64,000 nt of DNA from Meghimatium bilineatum. Lineage: Eukaryota > Mollusca > Gastropoda > Stylommatophora > Philomycidae. Location of the stretch: NCBI GenBank assembly GCA_034231615.1, contig CM067319.1, forward strand, positions 10,748,891 through 10,812,890, given 5' to 3'. Position numbers and translations under genes: made by a program. Below are positions 19,690-30,368 of this stretch, piece after piece. Position 1 is the first letter of the stretch, and each line of letters opens with the position of its first letter. A model generated the notes under the pieces. That model had not been told where the DNA came from, did not search any database, and worked only from the letters and a program-made list of their open reading frames with translations.

Positions 19690-22440
19690 TAAATGTTGTT
19701 TTCAATTCTTGATTGGTAACGTTGGTTATAATGGTAAGATTGGTTGTAATGGTAACGTTGATTGTAACGGTAACATTAGTTGCAATGGTAGCATTGATTG
19801 TAATGGTAGCATTGATTGTAATGGTAACTGTGGTTGCAATGGTTGGTTGTAATGGTAACATTGATTGTAATGGAAACGTTGATTGTAACGGTAACATTAG
19901 TTGCAATGGTAGCATTGGTTGTAATGGTAGCATTGATTGTAATGGTAACGTTTATTGTAACGGTAACTTTGGTTGCAATGGTAGCATTTTTTGTTGTAAT
20001 GGTAGCATTGACTGTAATGGTAACTTTGGTTGCAATGGTTGGTTGTAATGGTAAATTTGGTTGTAATGGTAACATTGATTGTAACGGTTACGTTGGTTGC
20101 AATGGTAGCATTGATTTTAATGGTAACTTTGGTAGCATAGTTGGTTGTAATGATAACATTGATTGTAATGGTAACATTGGTTGTAATGGTAACAGTGGTT
20201 GTAATGGTAACATTGGTTGCAATGGTTGGTTGTAGGTAATGCTAACATTGGTTGTAATGGTAACATTGGTTGTAATGCTAATATTGGTTGTAAAGCTAAC
20301 ATTGGTTGCAATGGTTGGTTGTAATGGTAACATTGGTTGTAATGGTAACATTGGTTGTAATTGTAACGTTGTAATGGTAACATTGGTTGTAACGGTAATA
20401 TTCGTTGTAATGGTAACGTTGAGTGTAATGGTAACGTTGGTTGTAATGATAATGCTGATTGTAATGGTAATGTTGGGTGTAATGGTAACATTGGTTGTAA
20501 TGGTAACGTTGGTTCCAATGGTAACATTGGTTGTAATATTTGGTTGTAATGGTAACGTTGGTTGTAATGGTAACATTGGTTGTAATATTTGGTTGTAATG
20601 GTAACGTTGGTTGTAATGGTAACGTTGGTTGTAATGGTAACGTTGGTTATTATGGTAACGTTGGTTGTAATGGTAACGTTGGTTCCAATGGTAACATTGG
20701 TTGTAATATTTGGTTGTAATGGTAACGTTGGTTGTACTGGTAACGTTGGTTGTAATGGAAACGTTGGTTATTATGGTAACGTTGGTTGTAATGGTAACGT
20801 TGGGTGTAATGGTAACATTGGTTGTAACGGTAAGATTGGTTGTAATGGTAACGTTGGCTGTAATGGTTGGTTGTAATGGTAACGTTAAGTGTAATGGTAA
20901 CGTTGATTGTAACGGTAACTTTGGTTGCATTGGTAGCATTTTTTGTTGTAATGATTTTTGTTGTAGCATTGATTGTAATAGTAACTGTGATTGCAATGGT
21001 TGGTTGTAATGGTAACGTTGATTGTAACGATTACGTTGGTTGCAATGGTTGGTTGTAATGGTAACATTGATTGTAACGGTTACGTTCGTTGCAATGGTAG
21101 CATTGATTGTAATGGTAACGTTGGTTGCATAGTTGGTTGTAATGATAACTTTGGTTGCATAGTTGGTTGTAATGATAACATTGATTGTAATGGTAACATT
21201 GGTTGTAATAGTTGGTTGTAATGGTAACATTGGTTGCAATGGTAACGTTGTTGGTAATGCTAACATTGGTTTTAATTGTAACATTGGTTGTAATGCTAAT
21301 ATTGGTTGTAATGCTAACATTGGTTGGAATGGTTGGTTGTAATGGTAACATTGGTTGTAATGGTAACATTCGTTGTAATTGTAACGTTGTTTGTAATGGT
21401 AACGTTGGTTGTAATGGTAACGTTGGGTGTAATGGTATCATTGGTTGTAATGGTAACGTTGGTTGCAATGGTAACATTTGTTGTAACGGTAATATTTGTT
21501 GTAATGGTTGGTTGTAATGGTAACGTTGGTTGTAATGGTAACGTTGGGTGTAATGGTAACATTGGTTGTAATGGTAACGTTGGTTATTATGGTAACGTTG
21601 GTTGTAATGGTTGGTTGTAACGGTAACATTGGTTGTAATGGTAACATTGGGTGTAATGGTAACATTGGTTGTAATGGTAACATTGGGTGTAATGGTAACA
21701 TTGGTTGTAATGGTAACATTGGGTGTAATGGTAACATTGGTTGTAATGGTAACATTGGTTGTAGTAGTAACATTGGTTGTAATGGTAACATTGGGTGTAA
21801 TGGTAACGTTGGTTGTAACAGTAACATTGGGTGTAATGGTAACGTTGGTTTTAATGGTTGGTTGTAATGGTAACGTTAATGGTAACATTGGGTGTAATGG
21901 TAACGTTGTTTGTAATGGTAACGGTGACTGGAATTATGACGTTGGTTGTAATGGTAATATGGATGTAATAGTTGGTTGTAATGTTAACGTTGGTTGTAAG
22001 GATAACATTGGTTTTAATGGTAACATTGGTTATAATGGTAACGTTGGGTGTAATAGTAAGGTTGGTTGTAATGGTAACGTTGGTTGTAATGGTAACGTTG
22101 GTTGTAATAGTAAGGTTGGTTGTAATGGTAACGTTGGTTGTAATAGTAAGGTTGGTTGTAATGGTAACGTTGGTTGTAATAGTAAGGTTGGTTGTAATGG
22201 TAACGTTGGTTGTAATAGTAAGGTTGGTTGTAATGGTAATATTGAATGCAATGGTTGGTTGTAATGGTAACGTTGGTTACAACAGTGGTAACGGTGGGTG
22301 TAATGGTAACATTGGTTTTAATGGTAGCATTGGTTGTAATGGTAACGTTGGTTGTAGTTATAACGTTGGTTGTAATGGTAACATTGGTTGTAGTGATAAC
22401 GTTGGTTGTAATGGTAAGATTATTTGTAATGGTAACATAC
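19690..22440. repeat. Large minisatellite, 18-bp unit, about 150 copies
   Basis: The unit is TAACGTTGGTTGTAATGG with A/G at the fifth base; variants change GGTTG to GATTG or GGGTG. Left third (to about 20240) is rich in GATTG and GTTGCAATGG units; right part is more regular, with a sub-block of alternating TAACG and TAAGG units at 22045-22240. The multiple-of-three period leaves long frames on both strands, up to 410 codons; all are artefacts with only N, T, I, C, V, G, M and L in repeats. Confidence 0.97.
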
Positions 22441-22469
22441 TAACCATTATACTAAACATTGGTATACTA

Positions 22470-22925
22470 AAGAAACACTAACCTTTGATTTCCTCACAAA
22501 CAACACACTTCCCTATGAATCTAGTACTAACGATTCAATACTAACCTTTGATTTCCTCACAAACAACACACTTCCCTATGAATCTAGTACTAACGATTCA
22601 ATACTAACCTTTGATTTCCTCACAAACAACACACTTTCCTATGAATCTAGTACTAACGATCCATTACTAACCTTTGATATCCTCACAAACAACACACTTT
22701 CCTATGAATCTAGTACTAACGATTCAATACTAACCTTTGATTTCCTCACAAACAACACACTTTCCTATGAATCTAGTACTAACGATCCATTACTAACCTT
22801 TGATTTCCTCACAAACAACACACTTTCCTATGAATCTAGTACTAACGATCCATTACTAACCTTTGATTTCCTCACAAACAACACACTTTCCTATGAATCT
22901 AGTACTAACGATCCATTTCTAACCT
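22470..22925. repeat. Minisatellite, 63-bp unit, seven copies
   Basis: The unit contains AATACTAACCTTTGATTTCC, TCACAAACAACACACTTTCC and TATGAATCTAGTACTAACGA. Two alternating endings (GATTCAATA and GATCCATTA) mark two subtypes. A diverged half-copy runs on to about 22990. Lies 45 bp after the 18-bp array. Confidence 0.93.
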
Positions 22926-23049
22926 CTGATTTCATCAGCAGACACATTATGGTATCGTCTGAATCCAACTCTAGCGATTCATTACGTAGTTTAAAAATCC
23001 ATATTACTAATGCAAGAAATTGATCCAGGAGCACAAAAAACAGTAGGCG

Positions 23050-23392
23050 GCGACACGAGGCTCGATACAACACGATGAGGCTGTCGCCGATCTTCAAATT
23101 CAACGACAGCACACAACTCCTTGCTTGGCACTCACGCAACCGATGTATGTCACTGAACCACTCGTCCGTTTCTGGATTTGCGCTAACGTACATCAAACCC
23201 ATGATGATTCGCTTTTTATGTGCGTTTCGGATGGTAACTTCTCGTCGCCGGCGCATAAAGGTGCGATTTACTAAAAATGAGTGTGATAAACTGGTCAAAA
23301 TTATTCGAGAATACGCATTTACTGCTACAATCATTCCACCTACAGAAAAAGCCATAGCAATCCTGAATGATGTCAAATCATTCCACCTGAAT
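23050..23392 (+). mobile_element. LINE reverse transcriptase C-terminal fragment
   Basis: Plus-strand reading STQLLAWHSRNRCMSLNHS, then FALTYIKPMMIRF, resembles the W---N-MSLN--K---ISFT-----I-Y part of the RT after the palm. TEKAIAILNDVKS near the end equals the RNase H wording at 3607-3630. A 161-codon minus-strand frame overlaps but lacks any known motif. Confidence 0.5.
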
Positions 23393-23672
23393 TAAGAAAG
23401 ACATGGCGATGTGACCGATGTCAAATCATTCCACTTGGAAGAAGAAAGACATGGCGATGTGACCGATGTCAAATCATTCCACTTGGAGGAAGAAAAACAT
23501 AAGAGATCTCACCGATGTCACATCATTCCACTTGGAGGAAGAAAAACATAGAGATTTCACCGATGTCACATCATTCCACTTGGAGGAAGAAAGACATGGC
23601 GATCTGACAGATGTCAAATTATTCCACTTGGAGGAAGAAAGACATGGCGATCTGACCGATGTCAAATCTGAG
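23393..23672. repeat. Minisatellite, 48-bp unit, six copies, LINE-derived
   Basis: The unit holds GACATGGCGATCTGACCGAT, GTCAAATCATTCCACTTGGA and GGAAGAAA. It aligns with single-copy LINE RNase H sequence at 3587-3640 (CACCTAGAGGAAACC ... GCGATCCTGACCGATGTCAA). The array starts exactly where the neighbouring LINE reads the same segment. Confidence 0.9.
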
Positions 23673-23859
23673 TTGGGGCTGTCTATAAAGTCGGCAACAA
23701 TTTTTCGCCCCATGCCACACCCACCCTCCACTAATTATTGTAACTGTCAAGAATTCATGAACCCCCCTACTTGATAATGTCAAAAAGAATTAATACGCCC
23801 GAAAAAAATCGCTTTATTTCACATTTTTTGACAAAGCTTTCTAATTCCAACAAAATAAT

Positions 23860-23962
23860 TCTTACAGATGACGGGATTTGAACCAGGTCCGTTCTAGCAG
23901 CATTGAATTGCTTCGCAACACACGTAAACAGGTTTACCGTACTTGACCAACCACACCCCCCC
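23860..23962 (-). mobile_element. tRNA-like SINE G, minus copy
   Basis: Minus-strand B box TGGTTCAAATCCCGTCATC and tail GTAAGAATTATT (reverse at about 23855-23890). Faces a plus-strand copy at 23985-24065 across a poly-C tract. The A-box part is diverged. Confidence 0.5.
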
Positions 23963-23984
23963 CCCCCCAAATGTGATCTCGTCA

Positions 23985-24065
23985 AGACATTCAACCTGTG
24001 TACTCAAGTCACTGAGAACGTACCAATCTGGTTCAATTCCCGTCATCAGTAAGAATTATTTCCAT
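23985..24065 (+). mobile_element. tRNA-like SINE G, plus copy
   Basis: CTGGTTCAATTCCCGTCATC, then AGTAAGAATTATT. Shares these words with 23860-23962 and, more loosely, with 30585-30675 (AACGGACAAGGTTCAATTCC). Confidence 0.5.
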
Positions 24066-24144
24066 TTATCCTCATGCTTCCTACTTGAATTTACTTCTAA
24101 TTTGAACAACTGGTGTATATAAACGACAGTATTTTTGACGTTTA

Positions 24145-24235
24145 CTTTTCTCAACCACACCATACCCTTTGTCAACAACTGTTAAATTTTTTCAGACACT
24201 CCCTTCTCCCCATTGATGACGTAATTTATGGACCA
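24145..24235. repeat. Short dispersed repeat D
   Basis: TTTGTCAACAACTGTTAAAT, TTTTTCAGACACTCCCTTCT and GACGTAATTTATGGA. Compare 895-1000, 31340-31440 and 52070-52150. Confidence 0.5.
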
Positions 24236-24480
24236 CAAAAAACTGTGTATAGAACTGGCAAGTTCTCCCGTCTCCTCTAGCGACATGTGTATGCATTCTC
24301 TAATGTCTCTTGTCCAGCGACGTTTTGGTCGACCTTTATCTCTACTGCCTACTATCGTCCCCTCCAACAACACTCTTTCCATCGTGTCTCTTCACGTGGC
24401 CAAAAAAAATTCATTCTTAATACGGTGTTTAAAAGAGTCTTCTTAAGTTAATTTGACTTAGCACGTTGGTCTTCCTTGTT
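24185..24480 (-). mobile_element. LINE beta C-terminal fragment, copy 1
   Basis: The minus-strand frame holds MERVLLEGTIVGSRDKGRPK, RRWTRDIRECIHMSLEETGE, LASS. This is the G---G-R--GRPK-RW--DI segment of a LINE polymerase. Near-identical to 31900-32150 (only a handful of differences), so the pair is recent or recently converted. Its left end overlaps repeat D by about 50 bp. Confidence 0.7.
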
Positions 24481-24489
24481 GAAACAACT

Positions 24490-24592
24490 CTGATGGACAA
24501 GTTATACAGCCCTATCTCTGGGCTGGTGACCACAGTACAACTCATTGATAAAATCCCTATCAGCGTCTGACTTCGACTGGCGAACGAGGAAG
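24490..24592 (+). mobile_element. LINE C-terminus matching the 3395-4350 family
   Basis: Reads LMDKLYSPISGLVTTVQLID, then KIPISV. Compare DKLYDPVSGLLSTWLFIEEI at 4303-4360. Confirms that the sequence at the base of the 4348 array is LINE 3' end. Confidence 0.6.
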
Positions 24593-24595
24593 TAG

Positions 24596-25260
24596 TTACA
24601 GAATGTGTTGTGTGACGTATTCTTTCCAGAACGTAGTCTTCCTTATGAATCTCAAGAAATCATCGTGGTCTCTGGCAAGTTGTCCCGCTTCTTCTAGCGA
24701 CATTTGCATACATTCCTGAATGTCTCTTGGCCAACGACGTCTTGATCGGCCTCTGCCTTTACTTCCGTATATCGCACCCTCCAACAACAATCCCTCTATG
24801 CTAGGGGTGGGAAAACTACGGCCAGCGGGCCGCATGCGGCCCGCCATTGGATATTTTGCGGCCTTCAAACACATTTTTTAAATACACGAACATTGTTAAA
24901 ATATTTGCAAAACCTTTTATGCATATTAGAAAATATACTGTTATAGTGTAAGTCTGTTAGAAATGTAATTTATTTCAGTAGTTATCTACATTATGTAAAA
25001 CTACCTTTCTTTACAATAAAAATATTTAACTGATTACTTACCGAGAATTTTAAACAAAAACATACATAATATTATATGCGGCCCTCCAATAGCTTTACAA
25101 TTTTCAATGCGGCCCTCCGCACAAAAAAGTTTGCCCACCCCTGCTCTATGCAATCGTGTCTCTCCACATGGCCGAAAAAAGCTTAATATGGTGTTTAAAA
25201 ACCAGCCTTATTGAATGTTGGTATTTTTCTTAGCACGTCTTGGTTGGTCTTTCTTGCTGT
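24596..25260 (-). mobile_element. LINE beta fragment, copy 2, split by a hAT-type MITE
   Basis: Minus-strand GLLLEGAIYGSKGRGRSRRR and WPRDIQECMQMSLEEAGQLA, with RDHDDFLRFIRKTTFWKEYV. The frame is interrupted between 24801 and 25144 by the MITE and resumes with HVERHDCI-type wording (25146-25175). A third relative is at 48325-48480. Confidence 0.7.
24802..25143. mobile_element. hAT-type MITE, copy 2
   Basis: Perfect 8-bp target duplication CTCTATGC (24794-24801, 25144-25151). Ends TAGGGGTGGGAAAACTACGG and TTTGCCCACCCCTG. 342 bp; longer than copy 1 by a GCGGGCCGCATGCGGCC-type segment near the left end, otherwise almost the same. Confidence 0.93.
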
Positions 25261-25264
25261 CATG

Positions 25265-25405
25265 GCAGCTAATGAGTTTGCCTCTCTTTTGGAGAGGTGC
25301 GCTTCTTTCAACCAGCGGACAACAAAGTTCAATTAGGTTATATCATGACGCACTACCATAAAATATTAGAAGTAGCACAGACCCCAGAGTTTATGTTCAT
25401 GCTGT
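25265..25405 (-). repeat. Dispersed repeat E, minus copy
   Basis: Reverse complement of 17378-17505: CTCTCTTTTGGAGAGG hairpin, TTCAACCAGCGGACAACAAA, CACTACCATAAAATATTAGA. Confidence 0.65.
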
Positions 25406-25454
25406 CCGTTTGTATTTTCATGACTATTATTTAGCACTTCATATCGAAGTACTA

Positions 25455-25757
25455 TGAATAGATCAGAGCAAGTTGTAATACACCTCAGAACGGGACACAA
25501 CCGACTCCGCAGTCACATGTACATAAAGTTCAAGATTGGCAACACGGCCATGTGGACATGCAGCACGGAGTACAAAGCATATACTTCAAGATTGTTCAAG
25601 ATACTTCAAGTATGAAACGCTACGGCAGACATATTCGTCAGAAGAAACAACACTGGAATCACAGCTCTATGGGTCACTGCATGAACTACAAAAGACAGTG
25701 AGTTTTATTCAGGAGACATAATTACAGATATAGACATGTTTCAAGTGAACAAAAGAA
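25455..25757 (+). mobile_element. LINE gamma 3' end, copy 1
   Basis: NRSEQVVIHLRTGHNRLRSH, MYIKFKIGNTAMWTC, then in another frame the EHILQ-like region (CSRYFKYETLRQTYSSEE). Ends TTTCAAGTGAACAAAAGAAG with a GAA-rich tail. The minus-strand copy at 53655-53990 is better preserved. Confidence 0.7.
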
Positions 25758-25759
25758 GA

Positions 25760-26160
25760 AGAATTATTTCGAAGGACACATTCATAAAGACATTCTTGAT
25801 ACAATACTTCTGTAGTTTGCCGTTGCTTTCAGGAGGAACATCCGATTATATATGACCATATGAGAGCATATACATTCTCTTCGCCATCTTGGAACGGAAG
25901 TCTAAGTTACAGAATACAGAACGAAATGAGATGTTTCGTGGCAGTAAATCGTAATGAATATTGCAAGCGTAAAATTGCTACCAATTTACAGCATATAATA
26001 CGTGCCATGATTGCTATTTTTGGCAAACAGTGTATGGCTTAACTGAGAGGGGCGGAGTTTATATGTGGAACCCCGAGTACAGAGCTGTCAAAAAATAATG
26101 TTAATGGTTCACCTTCTGCACATTCGTCATGGCGAATTGGTGTAGAGATACGGGAGCACT
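25760..26160. other. Spacer, nothing recognised
   Basis: No motif in the two 60-codon frames and no repeat match. Confidence 0.45.
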
Positions 26161-26184
26161 GGTAAATCCTTCTATGACATGTTG

Positions 26185-27420
26185 ACCACGTGATAATAAG
26201 CAAATGCTTAGCAGCAATGAATGTTATGGATGCTGCTCAGTGTGAGCAGAGATTGTTATTTCTTTTGTACCAGGGTTTGGGTGTGGCTGTGGTGGAATAT
26301 GCACTGGCAATTCTGACTCTTAGCCAAACTCAGATCGAAAGACTGGATAGAATCCAGAATGCAGCAATCATTCTTGGGTTCACACGATACACATCGACAA
26401 GAGCTATGCGGTACCTACTCGACTGTCCAACGCCAAAGCACATATTAAAGTGTTATCGTGCACCGGCGTACAAATACATGCAGACAAGGAACTTTTCTGT
26501 ATTCTGAAATACCGAAAGTTAAAGGTAGCAGACTTAAGAGAGGGAAATCGTGGGTGGGATGTGCTAAGGATGTAATACAAAGCGTGTACTGATTGTAAGA
26601 TGTGGTAGCAGGTGCGGAATGGATAAGTCTACTCACAGATTTTGAAACTTGTTTGAGAGTAGTATTAACACTTAGCAGGGAATGCCACAGAGGGGGGTGT
26701 GACCATTTACACTGGTGGATAGGTGATTAGACATGTTTCCAGTGCTTGGGCCTTCACATCTCAGTGCGCAAGTACATCGATCAGGGAGGAGAGTGGGGCC
26801 TTTGCGGTTACTACGAGTAGCATGACCATGGAGATTATAGCGGTGACCAGGGCATTTAAGTGGGAAGGCACACAGAATGTAACACAGGTCTGCATCTTGA
26901 GTGACTCTATGAGTATGATTAGAAAGGTATAAGTGATTCTCCGTCGCGAACAGTGGATTGAGGCCTAGAGAATTGCGTGGTTGAAAGTAGTTACATTTAT
27001 TTCCTTGACGGGACATGTGGGTGTTCGAGGTAATGAAAGAGTAGATCAACTGGCGTCATGCGCAATTGTGGCACAGTGCGATGGGACAATAGATTGAGCT
27101 GACATTTGAACTTCATAAGAGATATAGCACGTAAGAGTAAGACTAGTGTGGATAATATCTTTCCGATGGCCGGGTTTAAAGAAAAGGGTTTGAAATGCTG
27201 TGCTGCTAGAAGTGAACTTTTTGGAGGGTGCAGAAGATTGATGGTCAACCAGCATAGGACAAGTACTGTCAGCAGAAATGTAATGGCGGATACACTCCGG
27301 GAGAGATCGGAGCAACTATGGACGTGCCCAGTTTGCAGTGAAGATGATCCGACGACTAACTATCTTCTACATCGAATTTCTTGCTATAATGTTGCCTATA
27401 TAACGCAATCTACTTAGGAA
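26185..27420 (+). mobile_element. LINE alpha copy, decayed
   Basis: In order: AAQCEQRLLFLLYQGLGVAV (about 26233), LSQTQIERLDRIQNAA (about 26325), STRAMRYLLDCPT (post-RT region); AEWISLLTDFETCLRVV (about 26615); RNase H traces including TSSMTMEIIAVTRAF (about 26815) and VCILSDSMSMIRKV; TGHVGVRGNERVDQLA (about 27008); and the C-terminus EQLWTCPVCSEDDPTTN (about 27313-27363). Collinear with 58915-60721 once that copy's insertion is removed. Many frameshifts and stops. Confidence 0.8.
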
Positions 27421-27429
27421 AGAAATTTG

Positions 27430-27755
27430 TTCCGTTTCTCATTGCTATCGTATGTCTATAAGGTTTCATTTTCTGCTTAACATGCATGAATTTTCGTTTT
27501 TTAAAGATATCTTGTTATCAATATTTCTCTTCTCGATATATTATTTCGACACGAGATCCTCTAAGCTGGTCGCTATGGTAACGAGATAAACGAAACTGAA
27601 AAAAAAGGCTAAAATATGAATCGGATTTCTTTCAAAACAAAAATCATTGTTAAATATTTTAGAATCAAAAGTTGATGTGAACACATACACGGAGATAAAT
27701 GGAGTTTGCTGTCGTGTGCAAAATTCATTCGGAAGCAGCACATAATAATTATGAT
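27430..27755. other. Spacer before the 28-bp array
   Basis: Contains a 66-codon minus-strand frame with no recognised motif. AT-rich. Confidence 0.4.
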
Positions 27756-28603
27756 GATGAAATAGTTCCCTTAGCTGTGATCAGATGAAATAGTTCCCTT
27801 AGCTGCGATCAGATGAAATAGTTCCCTTAGCTGCGATCAGATGAAATAGTTCCCTTAGCTGTGATCAGATGAAATAGTTCCCTTAGCTGTGATCAGATGA
27901 AATAGTTCCCTTAGCTGTGATCAGATGAAATAGTTCCCTTAGCTGTGATCAGATGAAATAGTTCCCTTAGCTGTGATCAGATGAAATAGTTCCCTTAGCT
28001 GTGATCAGATGAAATAGTTCCCTTAGCTGTGATCAGATGAAATAGTTCCCTTAGCTGTGATCAGGTGAAATAGTTCCCTTAGCTGTGATCAGATGAAATA
28101 GTTCCCTTAGCTGTGATCAGGTGAAATAGTTCCCTTAGCTGAGATCAGATTAAATAGTTCCCTTAGCTGAGATCAGTTTAAATAGTTCCCTTAGCTGTGA
28201 TCAGATGAAATAGTTCCCTTAGCTGAGATCAGATGAAATAGTTCCCTTAGCTGTGATCAGATGAAATAGTTCCCTTAGCTGTGATCAGATTAAATAGTTC
28301 CCTTAGCTGTGATCAGATGAAATAGTTCCCTTAGCTGTGATCAGATGCAATAGTTCCCTTAGCTGAGATCAGGTGAAATAGTTCCCTTAGCTGTGATCAG
28401 ATTAAATAGTTCCCTTAGCTGTGATCAGATGAAATAGTTCCCTTAGCTGAGATCAGGTGAAATAGTTCCCTTAGCTGTGATCAGATGAAATAGTTCCCTT
28501 AGCTGAGATCAGGTGAAATAGTTCCCTTAGCTGAGATCAGATGAAATAGTTCCCTTAGCTGAGATCAGGTGAAATAGTTCCCTTAGCTGAGATCAGATAG
28601 AAC
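27756..28603. repeat. Minisatellite, 28-bp unit, about 30 copies
   Basis: The unit is GATGAAATAGTTCCCTTAGC plus TGTGATCA. Variants TGAGATCA and GGTGAAAT cluster in the right half and often alternate, suggesting two-unit turnover. A single diverged copy sits in the related R1 repeat at 34153-34180, so the unit comes from that repeat. Confidence 0.96.
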
Positions 28604-28724
28604 TTGAGAACTCATAACCTTTCTGACAAAAGCAGAACTCCTCTTCATTTGATTTTCCGAAGCGACAGCTAGGCTCGTATGAGGGTGACCATCTACGGTA
28701 CTATAGTACATAACTGCAAAAAGT

Positions 28725-28907
28725 AAACAGGCATTCATTCGATACGGTTTTTTTTATTATTCTCACGCTTTCTATGGCTACTATTTATATACTTGGAGTA
28801 GCCTTAGATATTTTTGGCCTGCAATTCCAAGTATATAAATATTGACCAACGGAAAACACGGGAATAATCAAGAATAAGCACGAATGAAGGCCTAATGAAT
28901 TCAAAGA
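28725..28907. repeat. Long imperfect palindrome (foldback or MITE-like)
   Basis: The left arm AGGCATTCATTCG...TTATTATTCTC...CTATTTATATACTTGGA is complementary to the right arm TCCAAGTATATAAATATTGA...GGGAATAATCAAG...CGAATGAAGGCCT. The arms are about 70 bp each. Related palindromes occur at 33875-34010 and in part at 5200-5310. Confidence 0.7.
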
Positions 28908-28937
28908 AAATGTTTTCTACTGCCGATTGGTCGCGTG

Positions 28938-29098
28938 TCTTCTTCTTCAGCGTTGGTTCTCAAACTCCTGCTGGATCTCTCTTGTAGCAGGACCATGGTC
29001 CTATTAGATTTCCAGCAGGATGTAGTCCAGAGAATAGAAATGCGTTGTATCGCCGTTCTATTTGCGCCAATGCCTGACATATCCGTCTTCGGAGGGGG
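28938..29098 (-). mobile_element. SINE family A inserted in R1
   Basis: TTCTTCTTCAGCGTTGGTTC, GCAGGACCATGGTCCTATTA, GCAGGATGTAGTCCAGAGAA, GACATATCCGTCTTCGG. Absent from the R1 copy at 33870-34470. Confidence 0.82.
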
Positions 29099-29374
29099 TC
29101 ACGTATAATGTATGTTGTTTCTAAGACATGGTTGTGTTAGGCGAAACATGAAGCAGGAGTAATGAAATCTTGGTAATCACTGGTAACGCACATAATAACG
29201 CACACTTGGTTTGTTAGGGGAATTTATGGATGCGTGTTTAGTTCACGAAGTGATGCATTCCAGTGCGGCAGTATCCCACTTCTGTGCCAACTATCTCATG
29301 TATCTGTTAAATTTGTTGACCCATCTGTACATGTAGAATTTCTCACCATCTGGAAGTCTGTCAGATAAGGACAA

Positions 29375-29905
29375 AAGTGTAACGTCCACAGGTCTACATC
29401 TTCATCATCCGTGGGGATTATGTTACAGAAAAGGGATTATGTGACAGAAAAGGGATTATGTGACATAAAACAAAAAAGTGTAATGTCCACTGGCCCACAT
29501 CTCTTCATCATCCGTGAGGATTATGTGGCAGAAAAGGGATTATGTGACAGAAGGGGGATTATGTGACAGAAGAGGGATTATGTGACAGAAGAAGGATTAT
29601 GTGACAGAAGAGGGATTATGTGACAGAAGGGGATTATGTGACAGAAGAGGGATTATGTGACAGAAGAGGGATTATGTGACAGAAGAAGGATTATGTGACA
29701 GAAGAGGGAGTATGTGACAGAAGAGGGATTATGTGACAGAAGAGGTATTATGTGACAGAAGGGGGATTATGTGACAGAAGAGGGATTATGTGACAGAAGA
29801 GGTATTATGTGACAGAAGGGGGATTACGTGACAGAAGGGGGATTATGTGACAGAAGAGGGATTATGTGACAGAAGAGGGATTATGTGACAGAAAACAAAA
29901 AGTAA
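29375..29905. repeat. Minisatellite, 19-bp unit, about 20 copies
   Basis: The unit is GGGATTATGTGACAGAAGA. A longer two-copy block (about 95 bp with AAAGTGTAACGTCCAC... and CATCATCCGTG) precedes the regular part at 29517. Ends in AAAACAAAAAGTAAG. Confidence 0.92.
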
Positions 29906-29961
29906 GAAACTTAGACTAGAAATGCGGTGAAGATTTATTTTACAGCTCCCAGTTGTCAGCC

Positions 29962-30036
29962 TATCCTCCAACTCCCCTTAGTCGCCTCTTACGACATACC
30001 TGGAAAGAAGACAGTGGCCCTATTCTTTGCACTGTG
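29962..30036 (-). mobile_element. SINE family B, 5' fragment
   Basis: AACTCCCCTTAGTCGCCTCT, TACGACATACCTGG and CCCTATTCTTTGC correspond to the 5' end of family B in reverse. Confidence 0.6.
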
Positions 30037-30147
30037 AACTAGAAATCCAGATCAAAGTAGCAAATATCGCGAATATGAATCATTATTGCACTTATGAACC
30101 AATAGCATTGCACTTAGGGCAGGCTCTATGTATCCATGTTATCATGC

Positions 30148-30368
30148 TTCTTCTGTGTTCGTTCTCAAACTCCTGCAGATTATCAGGACGTAGTCCGGAA
30201 TGTGTCGTGTCATGGTTTTACAGCTGTGCATGGATATGTGATTTCGGCCTGGTACTTCCGACTTTAGCATGGTCTCTGGGTCACTTCAACCCTATATGGG
30301 ACGGGAATTCCAACTCCACAACATAACCTCCTTAGGCACGGCGTGTATGTATATTGCTATTATTATGG
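30148..30368 (-). mobile_element. SINE family B
   Basis: CTTCTTCTGTGTTCGTTCTC, CTGCAGATTATCAGGACGTA, GTGTCATGGTTTTACAGC, CTATATGGGACGGGAATTCC, ending near GTATATTGCTATTATT. The 99-codon frame across it is incidental. Confidence 0.75.

Larger units (their letters stand above)
28604..29330 (+). repeat. R1 dispersed repeat, copy with the 28-bp expansion
   Basis: Collinear with 34180-34470: CCTTTCTGACAAA (28619), ACATGGTTGTGTTAGG (about 29130), GGGGAATTTATGGATGCGTG (29218), GCGGCAGTATCCCA (about 29264). Contains the palindromic section 28725-28905 and a SINE A insertion (28938-29098). Here the GGCAGTATCCC segment is single copy, whereas it is a 17-bp array at 34343. Confidence 0.7.

Noticed and set aside
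20088-21320. A 410-codon minus-strand open frame
   Set aside because: It lies entirely in the 18-bp array; the product is a simple repeat that arises because the unit length is a multiple of three and lacks stops. Similar frames occur in other phases and on the other strand.
22891-23376. A 161-codon minus-strand frame
   Set aside because: No known motif; the plus strand carries recognisable reverse transcriptase wording, and the frame's end runs into the 63-bp array.
27756-28603. A CRISPR-like regular array
   Set aside because: Units are contiguous with no unique spacers, no cas genes are nearby, and the DNA is from an animal.
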